Below are positions 1 through 6,653 of a stretch of DNA of 6,743 nt, piece after piece. Numbering within the stretch: position 1 is the first letter of the stretch; each line of letters starts with the position of its first letter. The DNA lies in NCBI GenBank assembly GCA_003511785.1, contig DOIS01000026.1, forward strand, positions 1 to 6,743, in the 5' to 3' direction. This DNA comes from Paracoccaceae bacterium (GTDB taxonomy: Bacteria > Pseudomonadota > Alphaproteobacteria > Rhodobacterales > Rhodobacteraceae). The notes under the pieces are model-generated. The model did no database searches. It was given only the letters and a program-made list of their open reading frames with translations, and had not been told where the DNA came from. The translations under genes were made by a program, and so were the position numbers.

Positions 1-224
1 AGAATCTTCTTGAGGAGCTTGGTCTGAGGCTGGATGGCGATGCCGAAATCGTCCAAGACCGCGTTGTTCGATTTGAAGGTCAGGTCCTTGACGCCGCTTT
101 CCTTGATGGCCTGCAAGAGCAGTTCCGGAATGCCGCAGAGACCGAAGCCCCCCGCGGCGATCAACATGCCATCGTGCAGCAGCCCGTCGAGCGCCTCGGT
201 GGCATTTGCATAGACTTTCTTCAT
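1..224 (-). CDS. 3-oxoacid CoA-transferase subunit A (SCOT type), N-terminal part
   Basis: Only the first 74 codons are present; the gene runs off the left edge. The translation starts MKKVYANATEALDGLL and contains AAGGFGLCGIPELLLQAI (residues about 23-40), the glycine-rich signature of family I CoA-transferase alpha subunits, then SNNAVLDDFG. The family moves CoA from succinyl-CoA to acetoacetate, giving acetoacetyl-CoA, in ketone-body and PHB carbon use; the enzyme is a cytoplasmic A/B heteromer. Subunit B probably follows off-window (inference). The ATG is preceded by GGGGAGAGG, which ends 3 nt before the start and supports it. An oddity is SNNAVLDD, where I would expect SNNxGxDD; a Gly seems replaced. 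A different acyl-CoA specificity (for example an AtoD-like enzyme) cannot be excluded. The promoter and a possible operator lie in the 230 bp gap upstream. Confidence 0.88.
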   Translation of the reverse strand, partial: MKKVYANATEALDGLLHDGMLIAAGGFGLCGIPELLLQAIKESGVKDLTFKSNNAVLDDFGIAIQPQTKLLKKI

Positions 225-255
225 GGACCTCTCCCCACGTCATTTGCTCTGCCGG

Positions 256-284
256 GTTTTGCTGCCCTGCAGCGAGAGAGTCAA
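256..284 (-). promoter_or_regulatory. putative sigma-70-type promoter of the CoA-transferase gene
   Basis: On the minus strand a -35 box TTGACT (279-284, 5/6 to consensus) lies 17 nt from a weak -10 box CAAAAC (256-261, 3/6). Transcription would begin near 249, leaving a leader of about 25 nt with the Shine-Dalgarno sequence. The -35 and the spacing are good and the -10 is poor, so this is a candidate only. Confidence 0.35.
262..272. promoter_or_regulatory. PhaR-like operator, CTGC-N3-GCAG
   Basis: The sequence is CTGC-CCT-GCAG, extended by one base each side to a 13-bp inverted repeat (GCTGC-CCT-GCAGC, 261-273). It matches the CTGC-N3-4-GCAG pattern described for PhaR, the PHB-responsive repressor of Paracoccus and Rhodobacter. 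It sits in the spacer of the proposed promoter, a typical place for a repressor, upstream of a gene that fits PHB breakdown. The match is visible; the identity of the binding protein is inference. A CTGC-N4-GCAG also occurs inside the coding region at 111-122, which shows such matches can arise by chance. Confidence 0.4.
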
Positions 285-454
285 TGAAGGGCCGCGACAT
301 GCGTGATTCTACCTAAGCCGAGCGGGCCCGAAACGGCTCCTGGCGTCCTTCGGCGCTCTTCGCCACAGGGGGTGGCCGGGCCCCACGCGAAAGCCCGCGA
401 GGGTCGAGGAACAGTTCGCAGGGATCGTGCCCGCGCCTGACCGAGGCAAGCGGT

Positions 455-3058
455 CTACTTGGTTTTCGTCTCAGTCCTGGTTGCGGTTTTCTTGGGGGCC
501 GCCTTTTTAGCCGCCGTCTTCTTCTTCGGCGCCGCCTTCTTGCGGGTGCCCTTCTGCGCAGCCTTGGCGTCGATCAGCTCGACTGCTTGGGCGACGGTCA
601 GGGCGTCGGGCTCGACCTCCTTGGGCAGGGTTGCGTTGACCTTCTCCCATTTGACGTAAGGGCCATACTTGCCCTCCATCACCTGCATGGGGCCACCGGC
701 CTCCGGATGCTCGCCCAATTCGCGCAGCACCTTGGCCGCGCCGCGCCGCCCCCGGCTGGCGGCCTTCTCGGCCAGAAGCTGCACCGCGCGGTTCATGCCC
801 ACGGTGAACACCTCGTCGATGCTCTCGAGGTTGGCATTGGTGCCGCCGCGCTCGGAGGTGCTCGCGGCGTGTTTGAGATAGGGGCCGTAGCGACCGATAT
901 TGGCCCAGACCGGCACGCCGTCCTCGGGATGCTCGCCGATCAGCCGGGGCAAGGACAGAAGCATCACCGCCCGCTCAAGTTCCAGTTCTTCCGGCGGCCA
1001 GTCCTTTGGGATCGACTGGCGCGGCGGCTTCTTGTTCTCTTCCGTCACGGGACCGCGCTGGACGTAAGGCCCGAACCGGCCCTTGAAGACGCGGATCTCG
1101 TCGCCCTGATCCTCGCCCAAGAGCTTGCCCTCGGGCGGGATGGCGTTGTCGGCTTCGGCGCCGGGCGGGCCGAAGGGGCGGGTGTACCTGCACTCGGGGT
1201 AATTCGAGCAGCCGATGAATGCCCCGCCCGAGCGCGCGGTGCGCATCGACAGCCGACCCGCGCCGCAATTCGGGCAAAGCCGCGGGTCCGAGCCGTCCTC
1301 GGTCGGCGGGAAGAGATGCGGCGCGAGCACCTCGTTGATCTTCTCCAGCACCTCGGTGATGCGCAGCTCGCTGGTCTCGGCGATGGCCGCGGAGAAATCG
1401 CGCCAGAAGCGGGTCAGCACGTCCTTGTAATCGGCCTCGCCGGCGCTGACCTCGTCCAACTCGTCCTCGAGCCGGGCGGTGAAGTCGTAGCCCACGTATT
1501 TTCGGAAGTAATTCTGCAGGAAGGCCGTCACCAGCCGCCCCTTGTCCTCGGGGATCAGGCGGTTCTTGTCCTTGCGCACATAGCCCCGGTCCTGGATCGT
1601 GGTCACGATGCTGGCATAGGTCGAGGGGCGGCCGATGCCCAGCTCTTCCATCTTCTTGACCAGCGTCGCCTCGGTATAGCGCGGCGGCGGCTGGGTGAAA
1701 TGTTGCTCGGGGTTGATCTTGCGTTTCTCGGCGGTCTCGCCTTGCGCGATCTGCGGCAGGCGCTTGTCGTCGTCATCGACCACCTGGTCGTCGCGGCCCT
1801 CTTCATAGACGCGCAGGAAGCCGTCGAACAGCACCACCTGCCCGGTGGCGCGCAGCCCGACCTGGCCGTCGCCGCTCTCGATCTCGACCGTGGTGCGCTC
1901 CATTCGCGCGGCCTCCATCTGGCAGGCGAGCGTGCGTTTCCAGATCAGGTCATAGAGCTTGCGCTGGTCGGCATCGGTGACTTTCAGATCCTCGGGCCGG
2001 CGCGTCATCTCGGTGGGGCGGATGCATTCATGCGCCTCCTGCGCGTTCTTGGCCTTGTTCTTGTAGATCCGCGCGTCCTTCGGGACGTAATCGGCGCCAT
2101 ACATCTCGCGGATCGCCTCGCGCGCGGCCTCGACCGCCTCGGGCGCCATGTCGATCCCGTCGGTCCGCATGTAAGTGATATAGCCCGCCTCGTAGAGCCG
2201 TTGCGCCGTGCTCATGGCCTGACGCGTGCCCATGCCGAACTTGCGGCTCGCTTCCTGCTGGAGCGTCGAGGTCATGAAAGGGGCGGCCGGGTTGCGGCTC
2301 TGCGGCTTGGCCTCGACCGAGGCGACGGTGAGGTCGCGGCTGGTGATCGCCTGCACCGCCATCTCGGCCTGGGTCTCGTTCTCGATGTCGTAGCGCTCGA
2401 GCTTCTTGCCGGCTAGGCGGGTGAGCCGCGCCTCGTACTCCTGCCCGCGGGGTGTGGCGAGCAACGCTTTGACCGACCAGTATTCGCGCGGGTTGAACGC
2501 CTCGATCTCCATCTCGCGTTCGACGATGAGGCGCAGGCAGACCGATTGCACCCGGCCCGCCGACTTGGCGCCGGGCAACTTGCGCCAGAGCACCGGCGAG
2601 AGGTTGAACCCCACGAGGTAGTCCAGCGCGCGACGGGCGAGATAGGCCTCGACCAGCGGGGTGTCCACCTGGCGGGGGGTCTTCATCGCCTCGGTCACGG
2701 CGCGTTCGGTGATCGCGTTGAACACCACGCGCGAGACCGGCGTGTCCTTCTTGATCGCCCGGCGCTTGCGCAGCGCCTCCTCGAGATGCCAGCTGATCGC
2801 CTCGCCCTCGCGGTCGGGGTCGGTGGCGAGGATCAGGGCGTTGTCCTGGGCCAGCGCGTCGGCGATAGCCTTGACGTGTTTCTTGCTGTCGCTGGCGACC
2901 TCCCATTTCATGTCGAAATCATGCTCGGGATCGACCGATCCGTCCTTGGGCGGGAGGTCGCGAACATGGCCGTAAGAGGCGAGAACCGTGTAATCGGGGC
3001 CCAGGTACTTGTTGATCGTCTTGGCTTTGGCCGGGGATTCTACAACAACTACGGGCAT
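455..3058 (-). CDS. topA: DNA topoisomerase I (type IA)
   Basis: This enzyme relaxes negative supercoils by cutting one strand through a 5'-phosphotyrosine. At 867 aa it is close to E. coli TopA (865). The TOPRIM domain starts at VVVESPAKAKT with Glu7 and has the Mg-binding DPDREGE motif (Asp80, Asp82, Glu84). The catalytic Tyr is Y296 in GYITYMRTD, with R298 beside it; QEAHECIRPTE (340-350) is another conserved core motif. After the core comes one four-Cys zinc finger (C595, C598, C617, C623), then three GxYGPY/GRFGPY repeats (about 660-666, 722-727, 796-802) and a Lys/Ala/Thr-rich tail (about 834-867). The start ATG has AGAGAGG 11 nt upstream, a slightly long spacing. All active-site residues seen are intact. 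The gene is divergent from the small exported-protein gene, with 138 bp between the starts. It stops at TAG (455-457), and I see no strong terminator after it. Confidence 0.98.
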   Translation of the reverse strand: MPVVVVESPAKAKTINKYLGPDYTVLASYGHVRDLPPKDGSVDPEHDFDMKWEVASDSKKHVKAIADALAQDNALILATDPDREGEAISWHLEEALRKRRAIKKDTPVSRVVFNAITERAVTEAMKTPRQVDTPLVEAYLARRALDYLVGFNLSPVLWRKLPGAKSAGRVQSVCLRLIVEREMEIEAFNPREYWSVKALLATPRGQEYEARLTRLAGKKLERYDIENETQAEMAVQAITSRDLTVASVEAKPQSRNPAAPFMTSTLQQEASRKFGMGTRQAMSTAQRLYEAGYITYMRTDGIDMAPEAVEAAREAIREMYGADYVPKDARIYKNKAKNAQEAHECIRPTEMTRRPEDLKVTDADQRKLYDLIWKRTLACQMEAARMERTTVEIESGDGQVGLRATGQVVLFDGFLRVYEEGRDDQVVDDDDKRLPQIAQGETAEKRKINPEQHFTQPPPRYTEATLVKKMEELGIGRPSTYASIVTTIQDRGYVRKDKNRLIPEDKGRLVTAFLQNYFRKYVGYDFTARLEDELDEVSAGEADYKDVLTRFWRDFSAAIAETSELRITEVLEKINEVLAPHLFPPTEDGSDPRLCPNCGAGRLSMRTARSGGAFIGCSNYPECRYTRPFGPPGAEADNAIPPEGKLLGEDQGDEIRVFKGRFGPYVQRGPVTEENKKPPRQSIPKDWPPEELELERAVMLLSLPRLIGEHPEDGVPVWANIGRYGPYLKHAASTSERGGTNANLESIDEVFTVGMNRAVQLLAEKAASRGRRGAAKVLRELGEHPEAGGPMQVMEGKYGPYVKWEKVNATLPKEVEPDALTVAQAVELIDAKAAQKGTRKKAAPKKKTAAKKAAPKKTATRTETKTK

Positions 3059-3106
3059 TTAATACGGAACCTCTCTGGCGTGGGGCAGGCCGGTCTATGG
3101 CCGGGC

Positions 3107-3136
3107 AGGATGTGGGGTGCAAGAGGGAATTGTCAA
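3107..3136 (-). promoter_or_regulatory. putative topA promoter
   Basis: The minus strand has a perfect -35 box, TTGACA (3131-3136), followed after 18 nt by CATCCT (3107-3112), a weak -10 (3/6). The start site would fall near 3100, giving a leader of about 41 nt before the topA ATG. Alphaproteobacterial -10 boxes often depart from TATAAT, so the perfect -35 carries most of the weight. It overlaps the promoter candidate of the opposite gene. Confidence 0.45.
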
Positions 3137-3159
3137 TCCACGCCCAATGGGCACAGGAT
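3130..3159 (+). promoter_or_regulatory. putative promoter of the small exported-protein gene
   Basis: The plus strand has TTGTCA (3130-3135, 5/6 to the -35 consensus), then 18 nt, then CAGGAT (3154-3159, 3/6 to the -10 consensus). The start site would be near 3166, about 31 nt before the ATG. The -35 shares five bases with the topA -35 on the other strand, through the small dyad ATTG-T-CAAT (3129-3137). The -10 is poor. Confidence 0.35.
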
Positions 3160-3196
3160 GGGGCGGGGCAACCGGCGGTATCGAAAGGGGAGCGCG

Positions 3197-3637
3197 ATGC
3201 GGATATGGGCAGCCTTGGTGGCGGTGTTTCTGGCCGGGGCAGGCGCGGCGCAGGGCTGGAGCGAGCCCGAACGCGGGTCGCAGACGCGCGCGGCGTTGAT
3301 GGATGCCCTGCGTCCGCATGTGGAGTGGATTCTGGGCCCGCCGGTGGAATTCGTGGTCTGGGAGTTGCGCCGGCAGGGCGATCTCGCCTTCTTCTCGGGA
3401 TGGGCGCAGCGCCCCGGGGGCGGCGAGATCGACATGGCGCGCACGCCCGGGGCGGTTTGGGGCGCGCTGGACCCGTCGATCGGCGACGGGCCCACCGTCC
3501 AGGCCCTCTATCACCGATCGGGCGAGACCTGGGTGGCGGTGCATTGGGCGATCTCCGCCACCGATGTCTGGTATGCCTGGGGGCCGATCTGCGCGGTCTG
3601 GCGCCCCGTCATTCCCAAGGCGTGCCGGGGGCTGTGA
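3197..3637 (+). CDS. uncharacterised small exported protein
   Basis: This is a 146-aa protein I cannot assign to a named family. It starts with a signal peptide: MRIWAALVAVFLAGAGAAQ has a positive N-end and a hydrophobic core, with likely cleavage after Ala18. The mature part (about 128 aa) has a polar start, then ALRPHVEWILGPPVEFVVWEL (about 37-57), an invariant-looking QRPGGGEID (71-79), DGPTVQALYHRSGETWVAVHWAISATDVWYAW, and two cysteines (C132, C143) that could form a periplasmic disulfide. I see no lipobox or transmembrane helix beyond the leader. From memory, similar short unannotated proteins occur in Rhodobacterales; this is unverified. The start was chosen for its signal peptide and the AAAGGGGAG 4 nt before the ATG; the frame is open further upstream, and an ATG at 3158 is possible but has a poor ribosome site. 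It is divergent from topA and convergent with dprA. Its function is unknown. Confidence 0.82.
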   Translation: MRIWAALVAVFLAGAGAAQGWSEPERGSQTRAALMDALRPHVEWILGPPVEFVVWELRRQGDLAFFSGWAQRPGGGEIDMARTPGAVWGALDPSIGDGPTVQALYHRSGETWVAVHWAISATDVWYAWGPICAVWRPVIPKACRGL

Positions 3638-3742
3638 CGGCCGGGCCCGTCGTGGCGTCCGGCGGGGTCGAGGCCTGGCCGCTCCGCGGGCGAGGAGGGC
3701 TAGCATTCTCTGCTTTGGTCGGACCGATCATTCGACACACGG

Positions 3743-3765
3743 CGGGCGTCAGGACGGGACGCCTG
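3743..3765 (+). terminator. weak hairpin downstream of the exported-protein gene
   Basis: GGCGTC (3745-3750) pairs with GACGCC (3758-3763) around a 7-nt loop, extended by a G-T wobble and one C-G pair to 8 pairs (3743-3765). It lies about 105 nt past the stop at 3637 and has no T-run, so it is at best a candidate 3' end signal for the plus-strand gene. Confidence 0.25.
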
Positions 3766-3807
3766 GGCCGGGCCGACCGTTGCGCTTGCGCGGGCCTCGG
3801 CATCCAA

Positions 3808-3834
3808 GCCGGCCAATCGGTGCGATTGCCCGGC
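3808..3834. terminator. strong hairpin in the convergent gap, likely bidirectional terminator
   Basis: The arms 3808-3819 (GCCGGCCAATCG) and 3823-3834 (CGATTGCCCGGC) form a 12-bp inverted repeat with one mismatch and a 3-nt loop (GTG, or CAC on the minus strand). It begins 13 nt after the dprA stop codon and lies between two convergent genes, where a shared terminator is expected. Neither side has a clear T-run, so it may act by blocking 3' exonucleases or need a factor rather than work as a classic intrinsic terminator. Confidence 0.5.
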
Positions 3835-3847
3835 GCGCCGCGATAGG

Positions 3848-5107
3848 TCACGCCCGCACATCCGACACGGTCAGGGCCAGCAGCCCGCCCGGGTGGCGGG
3901 TGACGCGCCCGTCAAGCTCCAGGTCCACCAGCGCCGGGGCCACCTCTTGCGCCGGCGCGGCAAGGTCGCGGATCAATTGATCCTCGGCCAGCGGCGAGGG
4001 GCCGAGGCGCGACAGGATCTCGCGGTGCAGCGCCGCGGTGTCGCGAGGCGCGGGCGGTGCGTCATTCGAAGCATTGGCGGGCGACGGGGCCTGTTTTCGC
4101 CGGCGACCCGCCGCTTGAACAACAGCAATCGACGTGCCGGGCGCCAGGGCCGGGTCGTCGCGCGCCACCAGGTCCAGGCCGGCGGGGTTCGGCGTCGTCG
4201 GTTCAGGCCGCGCGACAGGACCCAGCGCGGCCAGCACGTCCCCGGCCGAGCGCACCAGCGTGGCCCCGTCCCGGATCAGCATGTTGCAGCCAGAGGCGCG
4301 CGCGTCGAACGGATGACCCGGCACGGCCAGAACCTCGCGCCCCTGGTCCAGCGCGTCGCGCGCGGTGATCAGGCTGCCCGAGCGGGCGGCGGCCTCGACC
4401 ACCACCACGGCGCGCGCAAGCCCCGAGATGAGCCGGTTGCGCCGCGGGAAATGCCGCGCCTGAGGGTGCATCCCCATCGGCTGTTCCGACAAAAGCAGCC
4501 CTCTCTCGGCGATGTCATGGGCGAGATGCGTGTTCTCGGTGGGATAGATCCGGTCGATGCCGCCCGCCATCACGGCGATGGTGCCGGTGTCGAGCGACGC
4601 CAGATGCGCCGCGGCATCCACACCGCGCGCCAGCCCCGACACGATCACCTGTCCCGCCGCGCCCAGGTCGCGGGCGAGCGCCCGGGCCATGCGCGTGCCC
4701 AGCGACGAGGCGTTGCGCGCCCCCACCAGGGCCAGGGCCGGGCGCGTGAGCAGCGACAGGTCCCCCTTGGCCCAGAGCAGCGGCGGGCAGTCGGTGAGAT
4801 CGGTCAGCGCCCTGGGGTAGTCCGGCGAGCCCAGGCACAAAAGCCGCGCACCGGCGGCTTTTGCGGCCTTGAATTCGGCATCGATCACACCGGGAGGGCA
4901 GGTTTCATAGCCCTCGATCCCGGCGGCGCGCGCCACTTCGGGCAGCGCGGCCAGCGCGTTCTGCGCCGTGCCATGCTCGGCCATCAGCCGGTGGAAGGTG
5001 GTCACACCGACCCGGCGCGAGCGCAAGAGGCGAAGCCACGAATGCCGGTCTTCTTCCGTGGTGGGTGGGAGTGGGGGGTGAGTGGAAGAAAACAAGTCTC
5101 CGGTCAT
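3848..5107 (-). CDS. dprA: DNA-processing protein DprA
   Basis: DprA (Smf) binds single-stranded DNA entering the cell in natural transformation and loads RecA on it. In Rhodobacter it is also needed by cells receiving gene transfer agent DNA (known for the family). The protein has 419 aa. An N-terminal helical region (about 20-64) is followed by the Rossmann-like core: LVGARNAS (127-134), SGLARGVDAAAH (157-168), GGIDRIYPTEN (182-192), FPRRNRLISGLA (220-231), EAAARSGSLITARDAL (238-253), and NMLIRDGA (275-282). A Pro/Ala-rich linker (about 297-355) leads to a C-terminal winged helix (about 356-412, ending GRVTRHPGGLLAL). The start ATG has GGAGG 5 nt upstream. It lies 108 bp after tldD on the same strand, so read-through is possible, but that gap has its own CtrA-like motif. 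The linker length is the only variable-looking part; the core motifs look intact. Confidence 0.97.
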   Translation of the reverse strand: MTGDLFSSTHPPLPPTTEEDRHSWLRLLRSRRVGVTTFHRLMAEHGTAQNALAALPEVARAAGIEGYETCPPGVIDAEFKAAKAAGARLLCLGSPDYPRALTDLTDCPPLLWAKGDLSLLTRPALALVGARNASSLGTRMARALARDLGAAGQVIVSGLARGVDAAAHLASLDTGTIAVMAGGIDRIYPTENTHLAHDIAERGLLLSEQPMGMHPQARHFPRRNRLISGLARAVVVVEAAARSGSLITARDALDQGREVLAVPGHPFDARASGCNMLIRDGATLVRSAGDVLAALGPVARPEPTTPNPAGLDLVARDDPALAPGTSIAVVQAAGRRRKQAPSPANASNDAPPAPRDTAALHREILSRLGPSPLAEDQLIRDLAAPAQEVAPALVDLELDGRVTRHPGGLLALTVSDVRA

Positions 5108-5152
5108 CCGTGCCTCCGCCGTCTTGCAGGGACAGGTGTAGAAGCCGGGGAG

Positions 5153-5167
5153 TTAACAGCCGGTGAA
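5153..5167. promoter_or_regulatory. CtrA-like motif upstream of dprA
   Basis: TTAA-N7-TGAA lies 46-60 nt before the dprA ATG and differs by one base from the CtrA consensus TTAA-N7-TTAA. CtrA is known to control competence genes, including dprA, and gene transfer agent functions in Rhodobacterales, so the placement makes sense. The surrounding 5165-5202 is AT-rich for this genome, which raises the odds of a chance match; the protein contact is inferred. Confidence 0.35.
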
Positions 5168-5215
5168 TCAAAATCGAATTCGTCGAAGTTTTTTCCAAAT
5201 TCCGCGCGTGCCGCT

Positions 5216-6637
5216 TCAGGCGGCCGAGCCGCCCACCGTCAGCCCGTCGATCAGAACGGTCGGCTGGCCCACGCCCACGGGCACCCATTGCCCGTCCTTG
5301 CCGCAATTGCCCAACCCCGGGTCCAGCGCCATGTCGTTGCCCATCGCGCGGATGCGCTGCAACGCGGTGGCCCCGTCGCCGATCAGCGTGGCCCCCTTGA
5401 CTGGCGCGCCGACACGGCCGTTCTTCACGCGGTAGGCCTCGGTGCAGGAGAACACGAACTTGCCGTTGGTGATGTCCACCTGACCGCCGCCGAAGCCCAC
5501 GGCCCAGATGCCGTCCTTGATGTCGGCCACGATCTCGGCGGGATCGGCCTCGCCGCCCAGCATCAGCGTGTTTGTCATGCGCGGCATGGGCGCATGGGCA
5601 AAGCTCTGGCGGCGCCCGTTGCCGGTGGGCTCGACCCCCATCAGCCGCGCGTTCTGGCGGTCCTGCATCAGCCCCACCAGGATGCCGTCCTCGATCAGCG
5701 TGGTGCGGCTGGTGGGCGTGCCTTCGTCATCCACGGTGAGCGAACCGCGCCGGTCGGGGATCGTGCCGTCATCGACCACGGTGACACCGGGTGCGGCTAC
5801 GCGGCTGCCCATCAGCCCGGCAAAAACGGAACTGCCCTTGCGGTTGAAATCGCCCTCGAGCCCGTGCCCGATCGCCTCGTGCAGCAGGATGCCCGGCCAA
5901 CCGGGGCCGAGCGCCACCTCCATCACCCCGGCGGGGGCGGGTTCGGCGTCGAGATTGACCAGCGCGATGCGCAGCGCCTCGCGCGCCTTGGCCTGCCAGT
6001 CGGCCGGGTCGATCAGCCCGTCGAGTCCCAGGCGCCCGCCGCCCCCGGCGGTGCCGCTTTCGCGCCGGCCTGCGTCCTCGACGATGACCGAGACATTGAC
6101 CCGCGTCATCGGCCTCGTGTCCTGCACCTGCACCCCGTCGGGGCGCAGTATGGTCACCTCCTGCAGGCTGGCCATGAGCGTGGCCGAGACCTGCACCACG
6201 CGCGGGTCCAGGTCGCGGGCGAAAGCGTCGATGGCGCGCAGCGTCTCGATCTTGACCGGAAACTCCGCCCCGGCGATGGGGTCGGCATCGGTATAGAGCG
6301 CGCGGTTGGTGGGCCGGGGCGCGTCGGCCCAGGTGCCGCCGCCATCGTCCACCGCCAGGCGCACCGTATCGGCGGCCCGGGTCAGCGCGGCGGGGCTGAT
6401 TTCGGTCGAATGCCCGTAGCCCGTCACCTCGCCGCGCACGGCGCGCAGGCCGAACCCCTCGGAGGCGTCGTAGCTGGCGGTGCGCAACCGCCCGTCATCG
6501 AAGACCAGCGCCTCGGACTTGCGGCGTTCCATGAACAGCTCACCATCGTCGGCGCCGTCAAGCGCCTGATTCAAAAGGCGTTCTGCCTCATCCTGCGGCA
6601 GCGCGCCGGCAAAGGGGTCGAAGCGATCCGCGTCCAT
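5216..6637 (-). CDS. tldD: TldD-family metalloprotease
   Basis: TldD, with its partner TldE (PmbA), forms a zinc protease that cuts short unfolded peptides; in E. coli it matures microcin B17 and degrades the antitoxin CcdA. The protein has 473 aa (E. coli TldD is 481). Residues about 30-240 are the N-terminal domain. LLHEAIGHGLEGDFNRKGSS (251-270) holds the HExxxH metal site (H253, E254, H258), and GLGNCGKDGQ near the C-terminus (C445) matches the third zinc ligand of TldD. It ends QPTVLIDGLTVGGSAA, as the family does. The HExxxH and the Cys mark it as the catalytic TldD rather than TldE, which lacks this site; no tldE is visible here. The start has GGGAGG 6 nt upstream. A perfect FNR box lies 17 nt before the ATG, so oxygen control of this gene or of an unseen divergent neighbour is possible. 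Confidence 0.96.
   Translation of the reverse strand: MDADRFDPFAGALPQDEAERLLNQALDGADDGELFMERRKSEALVFDDGRLRTASYDASEGFGLRAVRGEVTGYGHSTEISPAALTRAADTVRLAVDDGGGTWADAPRPTNRALYTDADPIAGAEFPVKIETLRAIDAFARDLDPRVVQVSATLMASLQEVTILRPDGVQVQDTRPMTRVNVSVIVEDAGRRESGTAGGGGRLGLDGLIDPADWQAKAREALRIALVNLDAEPAPAGVMEVALGPGWPGILLHEAIGHGLEGDFNRKGSSVFAGLMGSRVAAPGVTVVDDGTIPDRRGSLTVDDEGTPTSRTTLIEDGILVGLMQDRQNARLMGVEPTGNGRRQSFAHAPMPRMTNTLMLGGEADPAEIVADIKDGIWAVGFGGGQVDITNGKFVFSCTEAYRVKNGRVGAPVKGATLIGDGATALQRIRAMGNDMALDPGLGNCGKDGQWVPVGVGQPTVLIDGLTVGGSAA
5219..5233 (-). terminator. GC hairpin overlapping the tldD 3' end
   Basis: GGCGGC and GCCGCC around a 3-nt loop form a perfect 6-bp hairpin over the last five codons of tldD, just before its stop. 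There is no T-run after it; it may be a by-product of the Gly-Gly-Ser-Ala-Ala codons, or it may slow or protect the transcript end. Confidence 0.2.
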
Positions 6638-6653
6638 ATGGCGCCTCCCGACT

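Noticed and set aside
316..338. AGCCG/CGGCT hairpin with an inner CGGGCCCG palindrome in the gap after topA
   Set aside because: Five-pair stem, long loop and no T-run; small palindromes like this are common in DNA this rich in GC.
439..455. GACCG/CGGTC hairpin at the topA stop as a terminator
   Set aside because: Only five pairs with a 7-nt loop and no T-run; too weak to call.
587..2416. A plus-strand open frame of 609 codons opposite topA
   Set aside because: Same artefact: exact antisense register to topA codons, with no domain, ribosome site or plausible composition.
2546..3196. Possible long N-terminal extension of the exported protein into topA
   Set aside because: The frame is open upstream only because it is antisense to topA. 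A signal peptide begins at 3197 with a good ribosome site, so the short start is preferred.
3831..3840. 10-bp palindrome CGGCGCGCCG as a special site
   Set aside because: It is simple GC sequence of a kind expected in this genome and partly falls in the arm of the larger hairpin.
3609..3851. Small minus-strand open frame of 80 codons downstream of dprA
   Set aside because: It overlaps the 3' end of the plus-strand gene and the dprA stop, its Pro/Arg/Thr-rich composition resembles non-coding GC-rich DNA, and it crosses the strong hairpin at 3808-3834.
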